Shown one piece after another: positions 10,053 through 20,409 of a stretch of DNA of 64,000 nucleotides. Position numbers and translations under genes: made by a program. The stretch comes from Theocolax elegans (Eukaryota; Arthropoda; Insecta; Hymenoptera; Cerocephalidae): contig CM047429.1 of assembly GCA_026168455.1 (NCBI GenBank), positions 36,998,066 through 37,062,065 on the forward strand, given 5' to 3'. The notes below the pieces were generated by a model. The model did not search any database, was not told the origin of the DNA, and saw only the letters and a list, made by a program, of their open reading frames with translations. Position 1 is the stretch's first letter. Every line of letters starts with the position of its first letter.

Positions 10053-13000
10053 TTATTTATAAAATTTATATAAAATGTGTATAAATTTTCGTCTACACAT
10101 TTCCAATACTTTTTTAAACACTATATTGTTAGTGTAAATTTTGATTTTATTTTTTAATGTATCATTTTCTATTTTTGCATTGTTTAACAGTAATATTTTT
10201 AAATTTTTTCTACTTTTAGCTCTTGAAAGAGCTACGTATAATTGACCATGGCTAAAAATTGGAGATGGTAAATAGATACCAACTTATTTGTATGACTGCC
10301 CTTGTGATTTGTTAATAGTCATTGCAAAACCTGATCGAATGGGAAATTGTTTTCTGCGCATGTTGAATGGTATATCTTCTTTAGATGATGACAAAGTGAT
10401 TCTTGGTATTAAAACTAATTTTCCAATTTTTTTTCCGCTTATAATTTCTGCTTTAATTAAAAGTTTCATAAGTTTTATTACTAATAATCTTGTTCCATTA
10501 CAGAGACCTTCATTCACATTTAAATTTCTTAGAAGAATTACTATTGCACCTACTTTTAATTGTAATTTATGTAGAGGAAGTCCATTAGGTGTAAGGGAAT
10601 TAAGAAATTCTGTAGGTAACATGACATCTAAGTTTTCTCCATTATCATCTTCTGCTGTATCTACACTTAAGTATTCAATAATTTGCCCTTCCATTATAGC
10701 CAAAATTTTATTATTTATTTCAATTACGTCGTTGTTGGTGAAGGCTAATATAACTTTATCATTTATTTTTATTTCGTTTCCAAAAATTTCTGCAATGATA
10801 TCATTTTCTTTTGTTATTAAATCAAGAGGGATTTCAAGCAGTTCATTTTCTTCTTCATACATATTTAAACGTTTACCTTCACCTACATTTAATAACCATT
10901 GTCTAAAATAATTGTCATTATCTGTCACTCGAAGATTTTCATTTAGTGTCATACGTATAAAATTCGGCCATAAGTAACTGTTTTTAACTGAATTTTCAAT
11001 AACTTCAGTACGACTACCATGTCGTATAACTGGTAATGTTTGCCTAAAATCGCCCGAAACAACCAACATTTTACCACCAAATATTTTTTTATTATTACAT
11101 ATATCTTGAAATAGGCGATTGACTGCTTCAAAAGCATATTTCGATGTCATAGATATTTCATCCCATATTATAATTTGAACTTCTTTTAAATTTTTACCAT
11201 CTATTGAATTAGATTTAATATTACATATAGTACATTCTGTGATATTAAGTGGTAGTTTATAAATGTTGTGTGTACTGTTTTCCCGTTATGTAATAAATTT
11301 GCTGCAATCCCTGTCCAAGCAACACATAAAAATGAAATGTTTGAGAATTTAAGATAGTCTATTAGAACATTAAGTAAACAGCTTTTCCCACTTCCTCCTG
11401 GTCCATCAATAAAAAAGCTTTTTTTGTCTTCAATTTTTGAATGTTGCACGATTGTATCGAAAATGTCTTTGTTATGATTTTTTAAAGAATTTACTTTGAC
11501 GTTTATTTCAGTAAATGTGCAACTTTTGTTATGTGTTGTTAATTTATCAGCATAATCTTCTATAAATGTAGATATAACGGGTAAATTAAAATTATTTAAA
11601 GAATATCCATTCAATTGTAGGTTCTTATTAATAATGTTTAATGCTAGGTTTTCATCAGCATTTTGTTCATATTTTGGGTGGTAAAAAAAGTGTTTCTATT
11701 TTTCGTTCACATCTCTTGCATTACTAGGATTGTGAAAAATACAAATATATGCAAATAATTCACAAAGAGCAGTAGGAAAGTGTAATTGTGTTGCTTCTTC
11801 CAAACATCTGTCCCATTCTTTATCTTCATTAACCAAATGTCTAGCTATAGAAGCTTCATAAAATGTAGAATAAATTATATCATCAGCAGTACGTAAATCC
11901 TGAAATGATGATACTCCTTTGACATGTAAAAGTAATAATCTTATAAAATATCGTTTTCGATCCTTTGGATTCACTAAATACATTCTGCTTAATACAGGTT
12001 TTTTTGTTTTTTTTTCTTTTATTCCACGTTTTTGAATTATTATCAAATACATAATTTAATGGTATTTCAGAATATAAATAATTTCGTGCATCAGAATCGA
12101 TTTGATTTAATTTTAAGTATGCTGTTAATGTCGTTTCTACATTTTTTTTTAAATTTCTGTTTCTTTTCCTTCTTTAAAATACACTTCTTGTTCATCTTCA
12201 TTGTAAATAGCTAATCTTATTATGGTATGTGAAAGTTCGTGTAGAGAGTATTCTAATAGTATTATATTCATTGCTTTCAATATCTTCATCATGAGTTAAA
12301 TTAGAACTGTCTTTTGATCTGATACCTGTGTCACGTATTTCTATGTTCGCACAGTCATGTCCTTTATAACACTATTTAAATAAGTATTTTATACATTGGA
12401 CTGATGAGCATACTTCGACATTAATGTGACAATTAAATTTTAACAATAAATAAGGATTATACGAAACAACAAACCGATTATCAGCTATTCTATTGTGGTA
12501 TTTACCTTTATAATTGATTTTTTTGATATCATTTCTTCTTATATATAATGGATATTCTGATGAATTAAAAGTTGTTTTGTTATTAAATTTTTTTGGAAAA
12601 TTTTTCGTACATTTTTTTGTGTCTTTACTCATGCAAGGTGAACTCATGTTTTGCTCTCCACAGGGTCCATGAATCATAAACTGTTTTACAATATTATACA
12701 ACCGTGGATAGATATCTTCATTTGGAATTTCTGCGTTTATGAGTTCATCTACTTTTTCGGAAGTATTATTTTTATAATTTTTATCTAAAAATTATAGCAT
12801 ATGCATGTGAGGAAGTCCACGTTTTTGAAATTCGATAACATAAGTGTAGGCGATACAATTTCCTAAAACACCTTGCTTAATTACCAATTCTTTAAATTCT
12901 TTTATTTTTTGATGAAATACCTTAAATACTAAATCTGGTCTATCAATTACAGTTTCATATTTTTTTAAATGTTCAGTTATTTCTTTTCAGTTTGGATTAC

Positions 13001-14341
13001 ATGTCATTGTTATAAATAAGTCAGGTTTTCCGTAACGATTTACTATACTCATTGAGTCAATGTAATTTTGTTTTAGGAATCTTGAACTTCCAACAAAATT
13101 TGATGGCAAAATATACATTTTTCCAATTTTTATATTTTCAGATTCTTTTTTCTTGTGTAAATAATCCATTACGCCTTTATAATAATCGCTTCTTAAAATA
13201 TCTTGGTTTTTCTTTACAAAATATAATCTTGATTGTTCAACTTTTACAAATGCATCAATTGTAAACTGTTGAGAAACTTTTCCCGTATTAAGGTATGGAT
13301 TAAATCCATTTCTCATAGAAAGTCTGTAATTATAAAATTGCAAACATGAAATATTGTTTTTCTTATATTTGCATTTCATATTAGGCATCCATCCATATCC
13401 TCCATTTGGATAAATAAGTGGGTATGTCATTGGATCAGTGTGTTTACTTATTAAAGGAATACTAATTGGATTGTCATATTTTGAATATATAACTATATCC
13501 AGCTCTGAAGTAGGCAGTCCATTTTTTCTTACAAATACCATTGCAACTTCATTACAAGTAGCTTCATTATATATATATATTTTTATCTAATTTTTCTTCT
13601 AATATTCTAATTTTTATAAGCTTTAACATAAGGATTAACATTTCTAATTAAGCTATCTAATTTACTTGACAATTCTAATTTTGTATCTAAATTATTTTTA
13701 AAACTTTTTCTTTCAGCTGCAGCTAATTCATTATCTAGAACATACAATTGCCCATATTTTCGAGCTTCATTTGCATTTGGATGTAAAGCAAAAACATTGC
13801 GATATATTTGACCACATATTCTAAGAATTTGTGGTCCACTACCAGATAACTTATCAAAATTAGCTCCAAAGCTTGCAAAAGCTAACGCATTATTATATAG
13901 CCGAATATTTTTGCGAAAATTAATACTATCTTCCGATATTCCTGTAGCTAATTGCTTTAATTTTTCCGGATAGGGAGGCATTTTCGGTAAGTCTACGTTT
14001 CCTTTGTGACAACAATTAGAAAATTCTTTACCTAGTGTATATTCAAAAACAAAATGTTTAGTATTACAATGTTTACAAGTTTCAGACATATAACCTAAAT
14101 TGTATTCAATAATTATTTTTTCATCAAAATCTACATTTGCTATTCGACCTATTATTTTGGCTTTACTTACTAATTTTACATTTTGTTCATTTTTAATTAA
14201 AATACGTTTATTTAATTCTTTATAATTTATACCTTTTTTAGTATTAATTGGTTTATCATATACGTTAAAAAAATTTCCTTCATCAATTTTTAATTTTTTA
14301 AGCAATATGATTGGTATTTCCATGTCTTTGTCATTTTTCAT
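10053..14341 (-). pseudogene. Helitron Rep/helicase pseudogene
   Basis: From the N terminus: MSETCKHCNTKHFVF with a later NCCHKG (zinc-binding), then a conserved Helitron block (LKQLATG..RKNIRLYNNALAF). Next comes the N domain with SKYDNPISIPLISKHTDPMT and FITMTCNPN, ending at a stop near 12988. The HUH nuclease motif RGLPHMHM is encoded at 12797-12820 and followed by a stop. KYLFK near 12365 is followed by a stop where the catalytic tyrosine is expected. The helicase has Walker A GPGGSGKS (11381-11403), Walker B IIIWDEISM (about 11150-11180), and a C-terminal SGFAMTINKSQGQSY then GIYLPSP and GQLYVALSRA. The stop at 10284 lies within this last block, and the family end is at 10053. A one-base frameshift lies near 11255 and another stop at 11696. 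Helitron proteins of this type nick and unwind DNA for rolling-circle transposition. Confidence 0.85.
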
Positions 14342-14429
14342 ACATATGCGTCTTTTTAAATTTTTTTGTAAATGGTTTTATACTAATTTATCGATATCAT
14401 TTTTTCTACTTTCGTTTAATATTTTTCCA

Positions 14430-15156
14430 TTTAATTTTTTCTTTTCATTTTTTTTTACATTGATCAGTATTTTCATTATAATAAATATGTTGTTTTTGTA
14501 ATGCTTCTTTTTCTCGTTCATTTTTTATTTCGTCACTATTTATTTTTTGTCTTTTCATCATGGTTTGCTATTTTCTCTTTATTTTTTTTTCTTCTATTTT
14601 GCCGTCATTACTATTTTTACTTTTTACATAAGCTTCTTTTTTTCGTAATGCTTCTTTTTCTCGTTCATTTTTTATTTCGTCACCATTCATTTTTTGTCTT
14701 TTCATCATGGTTTGCTGTTTTCTCTTTATTTTTTTTCTTCTATTTTGCCGTCGTTGTTATTTTTATTATTTACATAAGCTTCTTTTTGCGTAATGCTTCT
14801 TTTTCTCGTTCATTTTTTATTTCGTCACTATTTATTTTTGTCTTTTCATCATGGTTTGCTGTTTTCTCTTTATTTTTTTCTTCTATTTTGCCGTCATTAC
14901 TATCTTTACTCCTCATATAAGCTTCTTTTTTATGCAACGCTTCTTTTTCTCGTTCATTTTTTATATCGATACAGCTAATTGTTTGCCTTTTTATCATAGT
15001 TTGCTGTTTTATTTTTAGCTGTTTTATTTCTATATCATTAAATTGTTTATTTTTATTTTTTTGATAAAATGAACTATAAGATGGTATTTCATAGTCTATT
15101 TCCATTGGGGTAATAGAATCAACGGAAATGATTTTATCTTTATTATATAAATTCAT
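14430..15156 (-). pseudogene. Charged coiled-coil-like repeat segment of the Helitron
   Basis: The minus-strand frame beginning at 15156 encodes IKNEREKEALHKKEAYMRSK and then DSNDGKIEEKNKEKTANHDE. The block recurs with starts (on the plus strand) at 14503, 14650, 14795 and 14939, a period of 144-147 bp or about 48-49 residues. Indels put copies in different frames, so the full array is no longer open. The segment lies between the protease and the Rep/helicase and could be an N-terminal extension of the latter or a separate ORF. The composition predicts helical, coiled-coil or disordered structure. Confidence 0.6.
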
Positions 15157-15195
15157 TATTGTTTGTTGTTCAGAATTGAATTTCTGTTGAAAATT

Positions 15196-15852
15196 TTATT
15201 CTATTATTTTTATTTCTGCTACATTGAAATTCAATTTTTTTTCATCAATACAACAAATATGAATCATGTATCTTTTGATTGGTATTGTTGAAATATTATA
15301 GTTTATATTTTGTAAAATTGGAAACATCGTAATACTACGTGTTTCGTATATTTTTAGTAAATGTGAACGCATTTGGGAAATATCATAGTTTAAACTGCAT
15401 GGACATAAATTAAATACAATAGAGACAGCAAAAGCTATCGCGAAAATTCCACAATCATAACTATTGGTATGAAATTGCACTGTTTCAAAAACAATTTTTA
15501 ATTGTTGACTATCTGAAAATAATCTATTGATGTATACTTTATGTTCATTTTGCAAATATTTAGCATTTAAACTATCATAAATGTGTATCGTTCTATTATT
15601 GTAATACATATAAATCCAATGACCTTTTTCATATTTTCAAGAAAATAACAATTGAATGTATTGATTATTCATTTGAACTGAGTTAATATTATATTGTTTT
15701 TGAACTAAAAGAGATGTTTGCATATTGAATGGTGTACATGATTTAAGGATGTTATTAAATTCTAATATGTGTTCATCATTTAACATAGAAGCATCGTCGC
15801 TATATGGTTCAATCGTTTTTACAACTAATATTTTTATTTCCGTCAAACCCAT
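15196..15852 (-). pseudogene. Ulp1/C48-like cysteine protease ORF of the Helitron
   Basis: This is a single frame of about 219 codons with one in-frame TGA at 15637-15639. It contains GHWIYMYY (catalytic His), TIHIYDSLNAK (Asp), then VQFHTNSYDCGIFAIAFA (oxyanion Gln and catalytic Cys). These are the ordered His-Asp-Gln-Cys elements of Ulp1/SENP-type peptidases. Such proteases accompany some animal Helitrons and other DNA transposons. The role is unproven; processing of the element's protein or de-SUMOylation has been suggested for similar cases. It lies immediately upstream, on the same strand, of the Rep/helicase. Apart from the single stop it is better preserved than its partner gene. Confidence 0.7.
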
Positions 15853-16149
15853 TATAAAAATGGTTTATTTTACAAAATGATTCACAATTATAAAAATAAT
15901 ATTAATAATTTGTTTCAATTGTTTAATAATAATTATAATTTTTTTTATTTTTCTAAACGATTATTTTAAATTTTTTATTAATATTTTTTTGTAAAGCTGA
16001 AAAAAATAAAATATAAATTATTAGAAAATAGTGTGTATAAGAAAGTAGCTTCAATGTAATGAATGAAATATAGTTAATATAAATTTAATACTTTATAAAT
16101 ACTAATATTATACATACCCTTGTGGAAATACATTTTCGATGAAAATGCT

Positions 16150-16520
16150 CCAAAGTATGCTAAAAGTGGGCCAACTTGCGCCAAAAGTGGGCCGATGTTT
16201 ACCAACATTGAAATATTTGGAACATTTTTCCAGTTTTGGCAAACTTTAGCCCACTTTTGGCCAATTTAGGAACATTTTGTATTGATTATGGAATAAATTT
16301 TTCAACCAGTAAAAAATTGTTTTTCACATGCAATTTCTTAAATTAAGGCGCACTTAATTGCGTTGATAATATTTAATATTGCAATAATAATATGTTGTAA
16401 ATAATATGTTGTAATAATCTTTTCTGTAAATGGGCCAACATTTAAACAATCTGGGTCAATCTTTACACAAAACCTTTCCATCTAATGGGCCAATATTTGC
16501 ACAAATTCTTTGCTAGTAGT
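16150..16520. repeat. GGGCCAA-rich repeat stretch
   Basis: The phrase AAAAGTGGGCC recurs at about 16157 and 16177, and inverted as GCCCACTTTTGG at about 16249. Further ATGGGCCAA copies lie near 16432 and 16483. The pattern suggests a decayed inverted-repeat element or degenerate minisatellite. No gene is recognised. Confidence 0.45.
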
Positions 16521-16531
16521 TTGACACTCAT

Positions 16532-16640
16532 AATTCCAATAAATGCAGCGCTGAATAAAAAAAACAAAGGGCAGCAGCATTCCAATGAATGCAGCGCTGA
16601 ATAAAAATAACAAACGGCAGCAGCATTCCAATTAATAGTA
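16532..16640. repeat. Tandem repeat, about 46-bp unit, 2.3 copies
   Basis: ATTCCAATRAATGCAGCGCT followed by GAATAAAAAWAACAAA and GGCAGCAGC occurs at 16532 and 16579, with a partial third copy from 16624. Confidence 0.85.
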
Positions 16641-17399
16641 TATCAATAAAATATTATATTCCTAATGGCATTCCATACGATTAAAGTCACAAGGTATATT
16701 ATAAAATTATCTTATTTTCATTTTAAATTATCATTGTTTGAAATATAATAAGTCTTTTTGTATTTCAGTATCCTGATTAGTTTATTAAGACTATCGAAAT
16801 AATCAAAAATGCAGTAGTATTTCTTAATGATTAAGTTAAAAGGTAAAGTTTTGACTTTGTCAATTTATTTATAATTAATAATAAAAATGTTTTTGTTACA
16901 GATATAACATATATAATATCAATAATATGTGACAATATGCATATTGGATATAAATCTTCTAAATGGCATTTTAAAAACAGTAATATTCATTTGAATATTT
17001 TATCTAATGTTTAATTAATTATACATTTAATATTTAATGATGTAATTTAATTTTTCTGTTAAAGATGATTTCGATGAATACTTGCTGAATTTATAAATTA
17101 TATAAACAATAAAAACGATATATTGAAAAATATATATCTTATGAAATATACAAGTGAATAGAGTACAATTGTAACATAATAATTGTAATTTAATTTAATA
17201 ACATAATAATTGTAATTTGAAATTTTTGCAAAAATAAGTTTGTAAAATAAACAATAAAAATTAATTTGATTTATTGTATGTTCCAGTGTTGAAATTTTAT
17301 TAATTTTAATTACGTAATCAAATGTTATTTTAATTATTGTTATTAAGATAATTTTCTGGTAATAATATCGACATAGTAGTTGATATCTATTTGTTTAAA
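16641..17399. other. AT-rich sequence, nothing recognised
   Basis: There is no open frame or known element; the composition is close to 80% A+T. Confidence 0.6.
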
Positions 17400-17404
17400 A
17401 AAAC

Positions 17405-17755
17405 TATAAGGCCCAAAAATGTAAGGCCCAAAATTTATAAGGCCCAAAAACGTAAGGCCCAAAATTTATAAGGTCCAAAAATGTAAGGCCCAAAATTTAT
17501 AAGGCCCAAAAATGTAAGGTCCAAATTTATAAGGCCCAAAAATGTAAGGCCCAAAATTTATGAGGACAAAAATGTAAGGCTCAAAATGTATGGCCTAAAA
17601 TTGTAAAGTCCAATTAAAATAAAACTTTACAATTCCGTTGCCAATAATGTAAGGCCCAAAATTTATAAGGCCCAAAAATGTAAGGTCCAAAAAATGTAAG
17701 GTCCAAAAAATGTAAGGCCCAAAAGTGTAAAGTCCAATTAAAATAAAACTTTGAA
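17405..17755. repeat. Minisatellite of AAGGCCCAAAAATGT / AAGGCCCAAAATTTAT units
   Basis: About twenty degenerate units of 14-17 bp alternate between a -AATGT and a -TTTAT ending, interrupted near 17600-17640 by a unit containing AATTAAAATAAAACTTT that recurs near 17738. A similar, more decayed array in the opposite orientation flanks the foldback element at 41050-41204 and 42935-43165. Confidence 0.85.
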
Positions 17756-17777
17756 ACTATAAAAATGCATTTTTAAA

Positions 17778-17802
17778 AAACCGGAGAACCGGAGAACCGG
17801 AG
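17778..17802. repeat. Short tandem repeat (CCGGAGAA)3
   Basis: Three consecutive ACCGGAGA units end the minisatellite block. Confidence 0.85.
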
Positions 17803-17984
17803 ACCAAAAGTCGATCCACTTTAATATAATATAAGATTATTTAAGCTAAACTAACTTGATATTTTATATCTATATGTTGCAAGTAAGGTCAGTGTATGGA
17901 TAAAATATTAAAAATTTAAAATTAAAAAAAAAATTTATGTCTCTTCCTAAATGGCATATATTTTAAAAAATACCCATATACATA

Positions 17985-19625
17985 TTTTCAAGAATAGATA
18001 ATATATGTATTTTTCCGTGTGCAAAAAAAGTTGTGAATATAACTTGAAAGAATGTGTATTAATTTACTCATTCCTGATAAAACTCATAAAATTTTTAAAC
18101 GTGTACTCAATAATAATATCGGATCTAAAATTCAATGTAATGATTTAAATACAGATGCAAAATACTTTGAAGATAAAATAAATATTAATCAAGTATATCA
18201 TACGCTTTTGCAAATATTCATATGATGATATATTCAATGGGTTAAAAATTAAATACATTAATTATTGCCTTTTTAAGATAATTCTATTATAAACAGTAAT
18301 GGCAAAAGAAAATTCAAATTTTAACAATGGCAATATAAAATACGAATTACATTTGAAAAGTTTTTCAAAAATTATTAATTTAGGAGCATTTATTTTATAT
18401 ATTTTTTAAATTAAAATTTCGAAATTGTATGGATATATAAGTGAGTAGATAAACCGATGCGGTGGCGGAGTGGCGGAGACGCACCTCGGCCGGTCACGGA
18501 AGTTAAGCAGTATTGAGCGCGGTACCCAAGTGGATGGATGACGTTCTCAGTCGCTTGGCTTTCGTGGCGGGTTAGGTGTTTTTTCACACTTCACAACGTG
18601 AGCGGGAGGTGTGAAACATTCGGTTTCGGTGTCAAGGCCTACGCAATGTGACTGACACCCAAAAAGAATGTTTCGAATACACCGGCCATCTCAGGTGAGG
18701 TTTTCCCTGCTTCACAGGTTCATCCCTCATTCACGGGCATAACCCCGGGCGAATGCGAGATGGTGGGGTTTTTAAGGGAGGGATAAAGCACACACACATA
18801 GGTGGTAGGTGGACACCGTTAAAGTCCCCCAGGGGATAAACGGTAGGAAGTGCCAGGAAAAAAGAGAATAATATAAGTGAGTAGATAATGTATATTTATA
18901 TAAAACAAAATTTTAGATAAACAAGTATGTATTTACTAGAAATAGAATGTTGTTTAAGGAATTAATTTGTTTATAATAATCAAAATAAATATAAGGGCTC
19001 TATAACTAGAGGAAAAATAAAGTGGATATAATTGTGGATTAAAACTCAAATTTTGAAAGAGGGTGCAAATTACGAATTACGGGAGAAATGGAAAAAACAG
19101 GTTTTTATTTATATGCCGTTAAAATGATATAAATAGTCCTTTAAAATTAATACAAAAATGTATTTATTTAAGAAGAAAGTTTTATTACTCTAAAAACAAA
19201 ACAAAATATTAATGACATAGAACTTTTGGCGATGATCCTTCGTCATTAAATAAATTAATTTTAGGAGATGAAGTTCTATTTAGATCCGTGTAAAATAATC
19301 CAAAATTTTAATAAGTTGTTACTTAATGCTACAATATAGTAAGTATACGCACTTTACTATTTTTGGTAAGTTAATTTTTCATTAACATTTATAATTATTA
19401 AAATATAAATTTAAGCTTTATAGGAATTCATATAGTTTAAAATTTGCAGTTAACATTTTATATGTCTGTATGTTTTTATTATTTTCATTCTGATTTCATT
19501 ACACTAAATTTTGGTAAAAACTTTTATTTATAAATTATAATCGTATTTAAAAAAAAATTAAATTAAACATTATTTTAAATAAATTGATTACGAAAAACCT
19601 TTTTCAAAATTACCTCTAGTATATA
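17985..19625 (+). mobile_element. Non-autonomous Helitron copy, interrupted by a SINE, 3' hairpin lost
   Basis: Bases 17985-18452 and 18872-19612 align in order with the copies at 49300-50600 and 51935-53660. The copy ends with AAAACCTTTTTCAAAATTA then CCTCTAGTATATAT; the GC hairpin present in the other copies (GGGGGGCGAAGCCCCCC) is missing before CTAGT. One frame at about 18045-18220 reads MCINLLIPDKTHKIFKRVLN without a stop. The other copies have stops there, so this copy may preserve a captured coding fragment. Confidence 0.7.
18453..18871 (+). mobile_element. 5S rRNA-derived SINE with perfect 17-bp target duplication
   Basis: The flanks TATAAGTGAGTAGATAA at 18436-18452 and 18872-18888 are identical. 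The head from about 18490 (GTCACGGAAGTTAAGCAGTA, then GAGCGCGGTACCCAAGTGGA, then TGGATGAC) follows the middle and 3' parts of 5S rRNA, including the A-box and C-box regions used by TFIIIA and RNA polymerase III. Just upstream, TGGCGGAGTGG at 18463-18473 also matches a tRNA box A. The body is GC-rich and unrelated to rRNA. The end is A-rich (AGGAAAAAAGAGAATAA). The element is non-coding and needs LINE reverse transcriptase. It inserted into the Helitron copy and appears young. Confidence 0.85.
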
Positions 19626-19891
19626 TATATATTACTGAAGATACGTATTTCGTCCAAAAAATATCACAATAAATGAGATCTGAAATTATAATAATTAATA
19701 TGATTAATTATTATTGACCAGTTTGTACAATTCAAATAATGTATTGCTGAATAATTATAATGTTAATACATTTGTAGTAATTCTGAATAAATTGAAGAAA
19801 GTGTAAAATTGAAAATCCAGAATTATAAATGTTTAAAAATTAAGTTTTTTAATTGCATAATAATTTTTGTATTTTAATAGCCTACAGGATA

Positions 19892-20140
19892 TTAGATTGA
19901 TATTAAAAAAAGTGGAGATGCTTTTCTAGCACTCCAAGGTAACTGCATACATGTTTTTGCAATGATCGTGCTAATAGATTCATCATGATAAGGCAACAGA
20001 TACACATTTCTATTAATATTTCGGGAATTTTTATGAGGTATTTTGATCAAAAGTGGTATAGGCAGTTTCTGACTATAAAAAGACAACTTACTAGATAGTT
20101 TTTGGTTTTCAAAGTCCGGAGCAAAATTGCTGATTTTCAC
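19892..20140 (-). repeat. Second copy of the 4570-4860 dispersed repeat
   Basis: Similarity to the reverse complement of 4655-4860 is clear over about 200 bp. The minus-strand frame gives NINRNVYLLPYHDESIS and LPWSARKASPLF-like peptides. It is interrupted on its right by the gypsy LTR at 20153. Confidence 0.5.
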
Positions 20141-20152
20141 TATTTAAGGTGT

Positions 20153-20409
20153 AAAGGTAAGCTACATACTCTTAAGCGTATGAAGTTATACCTTATAACG
20201 AGCGTACGAGTGATGATCGGAAAAGCTCGTAGATGATCGGGAAAGCCCGCGCGCAAGCCGCGTAAGGACTAATAATGGTCCGACGCGCAAGCTTGCTGAG
20301 GAGAGTGGATAGAGAGTTTATGCAAGTCATCGTAGATAGACACGTCGCCGGTAACGCCGTCCTTGCTAAGTCGTGGCAAGAGTGAAATAGGGATTAGATA
20401 TTCTTGCCC
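20153..20409 (+). mobile_element. Truncated 5' LTR of a Ty3/gypsy retrotransposon
   Basis: From GTAAAGGTAAGCTACATACT to GATATTCTTGCCC the sequence matches 25768-26022 with roughly 95% identity. It then departs abruptly into gag sequence, whereas the 3' LTR continues for about 580 bases. The rest of the 5' LTR, the primer-binding site and the start of gag are therefore deleted. Confidence 0.85.

Larger units (their letters stand above)
10053..15852 (-). mobile_element. Decayed autonomous Helitron (Rep/helicase plus protease)
   Basis: All recognisable coding parts lie on the minus strand in the order protease (15852-15196), charged repeat segment (15156 to about 14430), N-terminal zinc motif and Helitron-like N domain (14341-12987), Rep HUH nuclease (about 12850-12350) and SF1 helicase (12052-10053). 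The termini were not located with confidence, so the element is longer than these limits. Multiple frameshifts and stops make it inactive. Related fragments lie at 44850-45130 and 62692-63430. Confidence 0.85.

Noticed and set aside
10288..14920. Plus-strand frames at 10288-10911, 14307-14501 and 14501-14920
   Set aside because: They are shadows of the minus-strand Helitron coding region and of its charged repeats, which give Phe/Leu-rich translations.
17405..17755. Regular repeats that could suggest a CRISPR array
   Set aside because: Units are 14-17 bp, contiguous and degenerate with no unique spacers, and the sequence is eukaryotic.
18488..18560. A genuine 5S rRNA gene
   Set aside because: Only the middle and 3' part of 5S is matched, the 5' end differs, and the segment lies inside a 419-bp unit with target duplications and an A-rich end.
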